Source: JAZUCL01 sp045639125 (lineage in GTDB: Bacteria > Bacillota > Clostridia > Oscillospirales > QAMX01). Taken from it: a stretch of DNA of 42,976 nt. The translations under genes and the position numbers were made by a program. The notes under the pieces are model-generated. The model ran no database searches and was not told the origin of the DNA. It saw only the letters and a program-made list of their open reading frames with translations. Positions 41,631 to 42,976 of this stretch are shown one piece after another (the stretch's first letter is position 1; every line of letters begins with the position of its first letter). Location: positions 1 to 42,976 of the forward strand of contig JAZUCL010000019.1 of assembly GCA_045639125.1 (NCBI GenBank). Reading direction: 5' to 3'.

Positions 41631-42636
41631 TTGACACCACCTTAACAACATCACCATTAGTTAAATTCACATCAGGTGATACAATTACTTTTTCGCCAAA
41701 TGATAAACCAGACTTAATCTCCACCGAATCACTAAGTTCATAGCCTGTTTCAATGTATCTGCGATATGCACAATTATCATATACTACATACACAAGTTCA
41801 CGATTTTCTTCATCTTGTGTTATACATTCGTATGGAATCATTAACGCATCATTTACTTTTTCACAGATAAGTTCTGCATCGGCACTAAACCCCGGTAATA
41901 GTGATTTATCAGGCGAATCAAGTGATATTTCAATATCAACTACAGTTTCACCGACACCTGTAATTGTCTGTGTCTGACGTGCATAAGGCTTAATTGACGC
42001 TACATGTCCTAAATATTTACCGTCAAAACCAGAGCCTGTAACTACACACTCCATACCGACCCATACATCTTTTATAAGTTTTTCAGGAACAGACGCATTT
42101 ACAATAATTTCTGTCGGATCAAGTATAGTAACTAAAGAAACGGCGTTAGAAACTACAGAATTGTTAGAAACATTTATTGAACTTACTACTCCTGATATAG
42201 GACTTTTCACATAAGTTTTATCACTGTCAAGAGAAATGTATGAAACTGTCTTTAAGTTAGAGTCAAAGCCGCCTAAAATGCTATTAAATACGGAAACAAC
42301 GTCTATATTCTTTAGTTCTTCACTGTATAAATCTCCAATTTCGTCTCCCAAAATTGAACTTGTAATTGGTTCAGCGGTAAATAATATATCGCCTGCCTCA
42401 ACTGTATCACCGCAAGAGACGTTAACATCTGTTACTCGTATCGGCGACTTACTGTAAACGTCGTTTTCAAAAGAAGATGCAATCTTTCCTGAACACACAA
42501 TACTGCCTGTAATATCCATTGAAAAGACCGAAGTAACCTCCACGTCAAAAGGCTTTGTAATGTCACTAATTTTATAAATAAGCATTCCAGAAATAATAAT
42601 AAATGTAAGGATAATCGATAATAATATTTTTCGCAC
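41617..42636 (-). CDS. Efflux adaptor subunit (membrane fusion protein, HlyD/YknX-like)
   Basis: 339 residues: N-terminal membrane anchor (about 5-24, LSIILTFIIISGMLIYKI), a lipoyl/barrel-sandwich hybrid split around a short helical segment (SPIRVTDVNVSCGDTVEAGDILF and YVKSPISGVVSSINVSNNSVV), then beta-barrel and membrane-proximal domains. This is the adaptor type that pairs with MacB/YknYZ permeases in Gram-positive bacteria. It starts at GTG with GGGGTGAG upstream. It overlaps the permease gene by 14 bases, so translation is coupled. It lies downstream of the tRNA cluster, separated by that cluster's terminator. Confidence 0.85.
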   Translation of the reverse strand: MRKILLSIILTFIIISGMLIYKISDITKPFDVEVTSVFSMDITGSIVCSGKIASSFENDVYSKSPIRVTDVNVSCGDTVEAGDILFTAEPITSSILGDEIGDLYSEELKNIDVVSVFNSILGGFDSNLKTVSYISLDSDKTYVKSPISGVVSSINVSNNSVVSNAVSLVTILDPTEIIVNASVPEKLIKDVWVGMECVVTGSGFDGKYLGHVASIKPYARQTQTITGVGETVVDIEISLDSPDKSLLPGFSADAELICEKVNDALMIPYECITQDEENRELVYVVYDNCAYRRYIETGYELSDSVEIKSGLSFGEKVIVSPDVNLTNGDVVKVVSNAVS

Positions 42637-42705
42637 ATACTCACCCCAAAGGAAAGTATCTGTAATTTAGCAAAAAATATAACAAAATTGAAAGGATAAA
42701 TTTTT

Positions 42706-42741
42706 GTGAAAAAAGACGACTGCGTATGCAATCGTCTTTTC
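42706..42741 (-). terminator. Terminator of the tRNA operon
   Basis: On the minus strand, AAAAGACGA and TCGTCTTTT (42732-42740 and 42711-42719) pair over 9 bp with a 12-base loop. The U-run TTTTTT and then CACAAAAATT follow. Confidence 0.8.
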
Positions 42742-42742
42742 A

Positions 42743-42818
42743 TGGAGCGGGTTACGAGGCTCGAACTCGCTACCTCCACCTTGGCAAGGTGGCGCTCTAC
42801 CAAATGAGCTAAACCCGC
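42743..42818 (-). tRNA. tRNA-Gly (GCC)
   Basis: 76 bases including encoded CCA. The acceptor stem is GCGGGTT/AACCCGC, the D arm AGCTCATTTGGTAGAGC, the anticodon loop TTGCCAA (anticodon GCC) and the T loop GTTCGAGCC. It is identical to the copy at 42836-42911, 93 bases away. Confidence 0.96.
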
Positions 42819-42835
42819 ATATTTAGTTAAAAAAA

Positions 42836-42911
42836 TGGAGCGGGTTACGAGGCTCGAACTCGCTACCTCCACCTTGGCAAGGTGGCGCTCTACCAAATGA
42901 GCTAAACCCGC
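42836..42911 (-). tRNA. tRNA-Gly (GCC), second identical copy
   Basis: 76 bases including CCA, the same sequence as the tRNA at 42743-42818 with only a 17-base spacer between them. It is transcribed first, ahead of the other copy and after the tRNA-Phe gene. Confidence 0.96.
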
Positions 42912-42919
42912 AAAATATG

Positions 42920-42976
42920 TGGTGCCTCCGGGCGGAATTGAACCACCGACACGGGGATTTTCAGTCCCCTGCTCTA
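42920..42976 (-). tRNA. tRNA-Phe (GAA), partial at the window edge
   Basis: The 3' 57 bases are present, with CCA at 42920-42922. The anticodon stem is GGGGA/TCCCC with loop CTGAAAA (anticodon GAA), then GTGTCGGTGG and the T arm GTTCAATTCC. The 5' acceptor strand and most of the D arm lie beyond the window. Confidence 0.93.

Noticed and set aside
42432..42896. Minus-strand frame with a repeated 20-residue block
   Set aside because: It is the two identical tRNA-Gly genes read as protein.
42743..42911. Repeated units that might look like a CRISPR or other array
   Set aside because: Only two units, both complete tRNA-Gly genes. No regular short repeats with unique spacers are seen anywhere in the window.

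Overview
The window is AT-rich chromosomal DNA of a low-GC Firmicute, most likely an anaerobic gut-type member of the Clostridia. The evidence is SpoVAE, a CwlD-type amidase and a SpoVAD remnant (an endospore lineage), a membrane oxaloacetate-type decarboxylase sodium pump, canonical AGGAGG ribosome sites and sigma-A promoters, and CCA-encoding tRNA genes. No plasmid, prophage or CRISPR array is visible; most of the window is housekeeping DNA with small accessory patches.

Layout. 1-1130: hairpin-rich DNA and an alpha/beta hydrolase. 1171-4654: rlmD, followed upstream by about 1.8 kb of inserted DNA. A 186-bp direct repeat flanks the insert and duplicates the rlmD promoter and first 29 codons. 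The insert holds a lipoprotein gene, a probably decapitated secreted-protein gene and a free-standing unit for a 26-residue peptide. 4776-8728: aconitase-family hydratase, ruvX, a split TauE/SafE transporter and rlmH. 8729-9496: spoVAE and the 3' part of spoVAD. 9695-12461: two-component system. 12623-14941: DUF1934 protein, S41 protease, DUF1292 protein. 14999-15613: 6S-like RNA and a 319-bp MITE-like palindromic element. 15630-19338: oadA-oadG-BCCP-oadB sodium pump, with an unusual two-domain biotin carrier. 19518-25302: aspartokinase, a methyltransferase, a protein with 24 cysteines, an orphan ParA, a class-I-amidotransferase-type hydrolase and an Smr protein. 25330-27254: rpsB-tsf. 27307-28978: KDPG-aldolase-like protein and a hydroxyacid dehydrogenase. 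29049-31422: amino-acid ABC transporter. 31745-32556: DtxR-type regulator and a zinc-ribbon membrane protein. 32818-35418: a predicted helical-toroid enzyme and a class III aminotransferase behind a promoter carrying a palindromic operator. 35575-39421: YhfC-like membrane protease, an unknown membrane protein, cwlD, radA. 39686-42636: adaptor, FtsX/MacB permease and a DUF6873-like protein. 42711-42976: two identical tRNA-Gly genes and a partial tRNA-Phe.

The strongest observations are these. The ABC-transporter binding protein is circularly permuted: its C-terminal block follows the lipoprotein signal and precedes the N-terminal block. The rlmD promoter-side insertion restores the gene by duplicating its 5' end and carries a complete mini-gene (promoter, SD, 26 codons, terminator). 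The toroid-aminotransferase pair is an uncharacterised two-enzyme operon under a LacI-like operator. spoVAD is reduced to its C-terminal 133 codons. The element at 15295-15613 has palindromic, inverted-repeat ends. All functional assignments come from reading the sequence and family knowledge; no database search was run.
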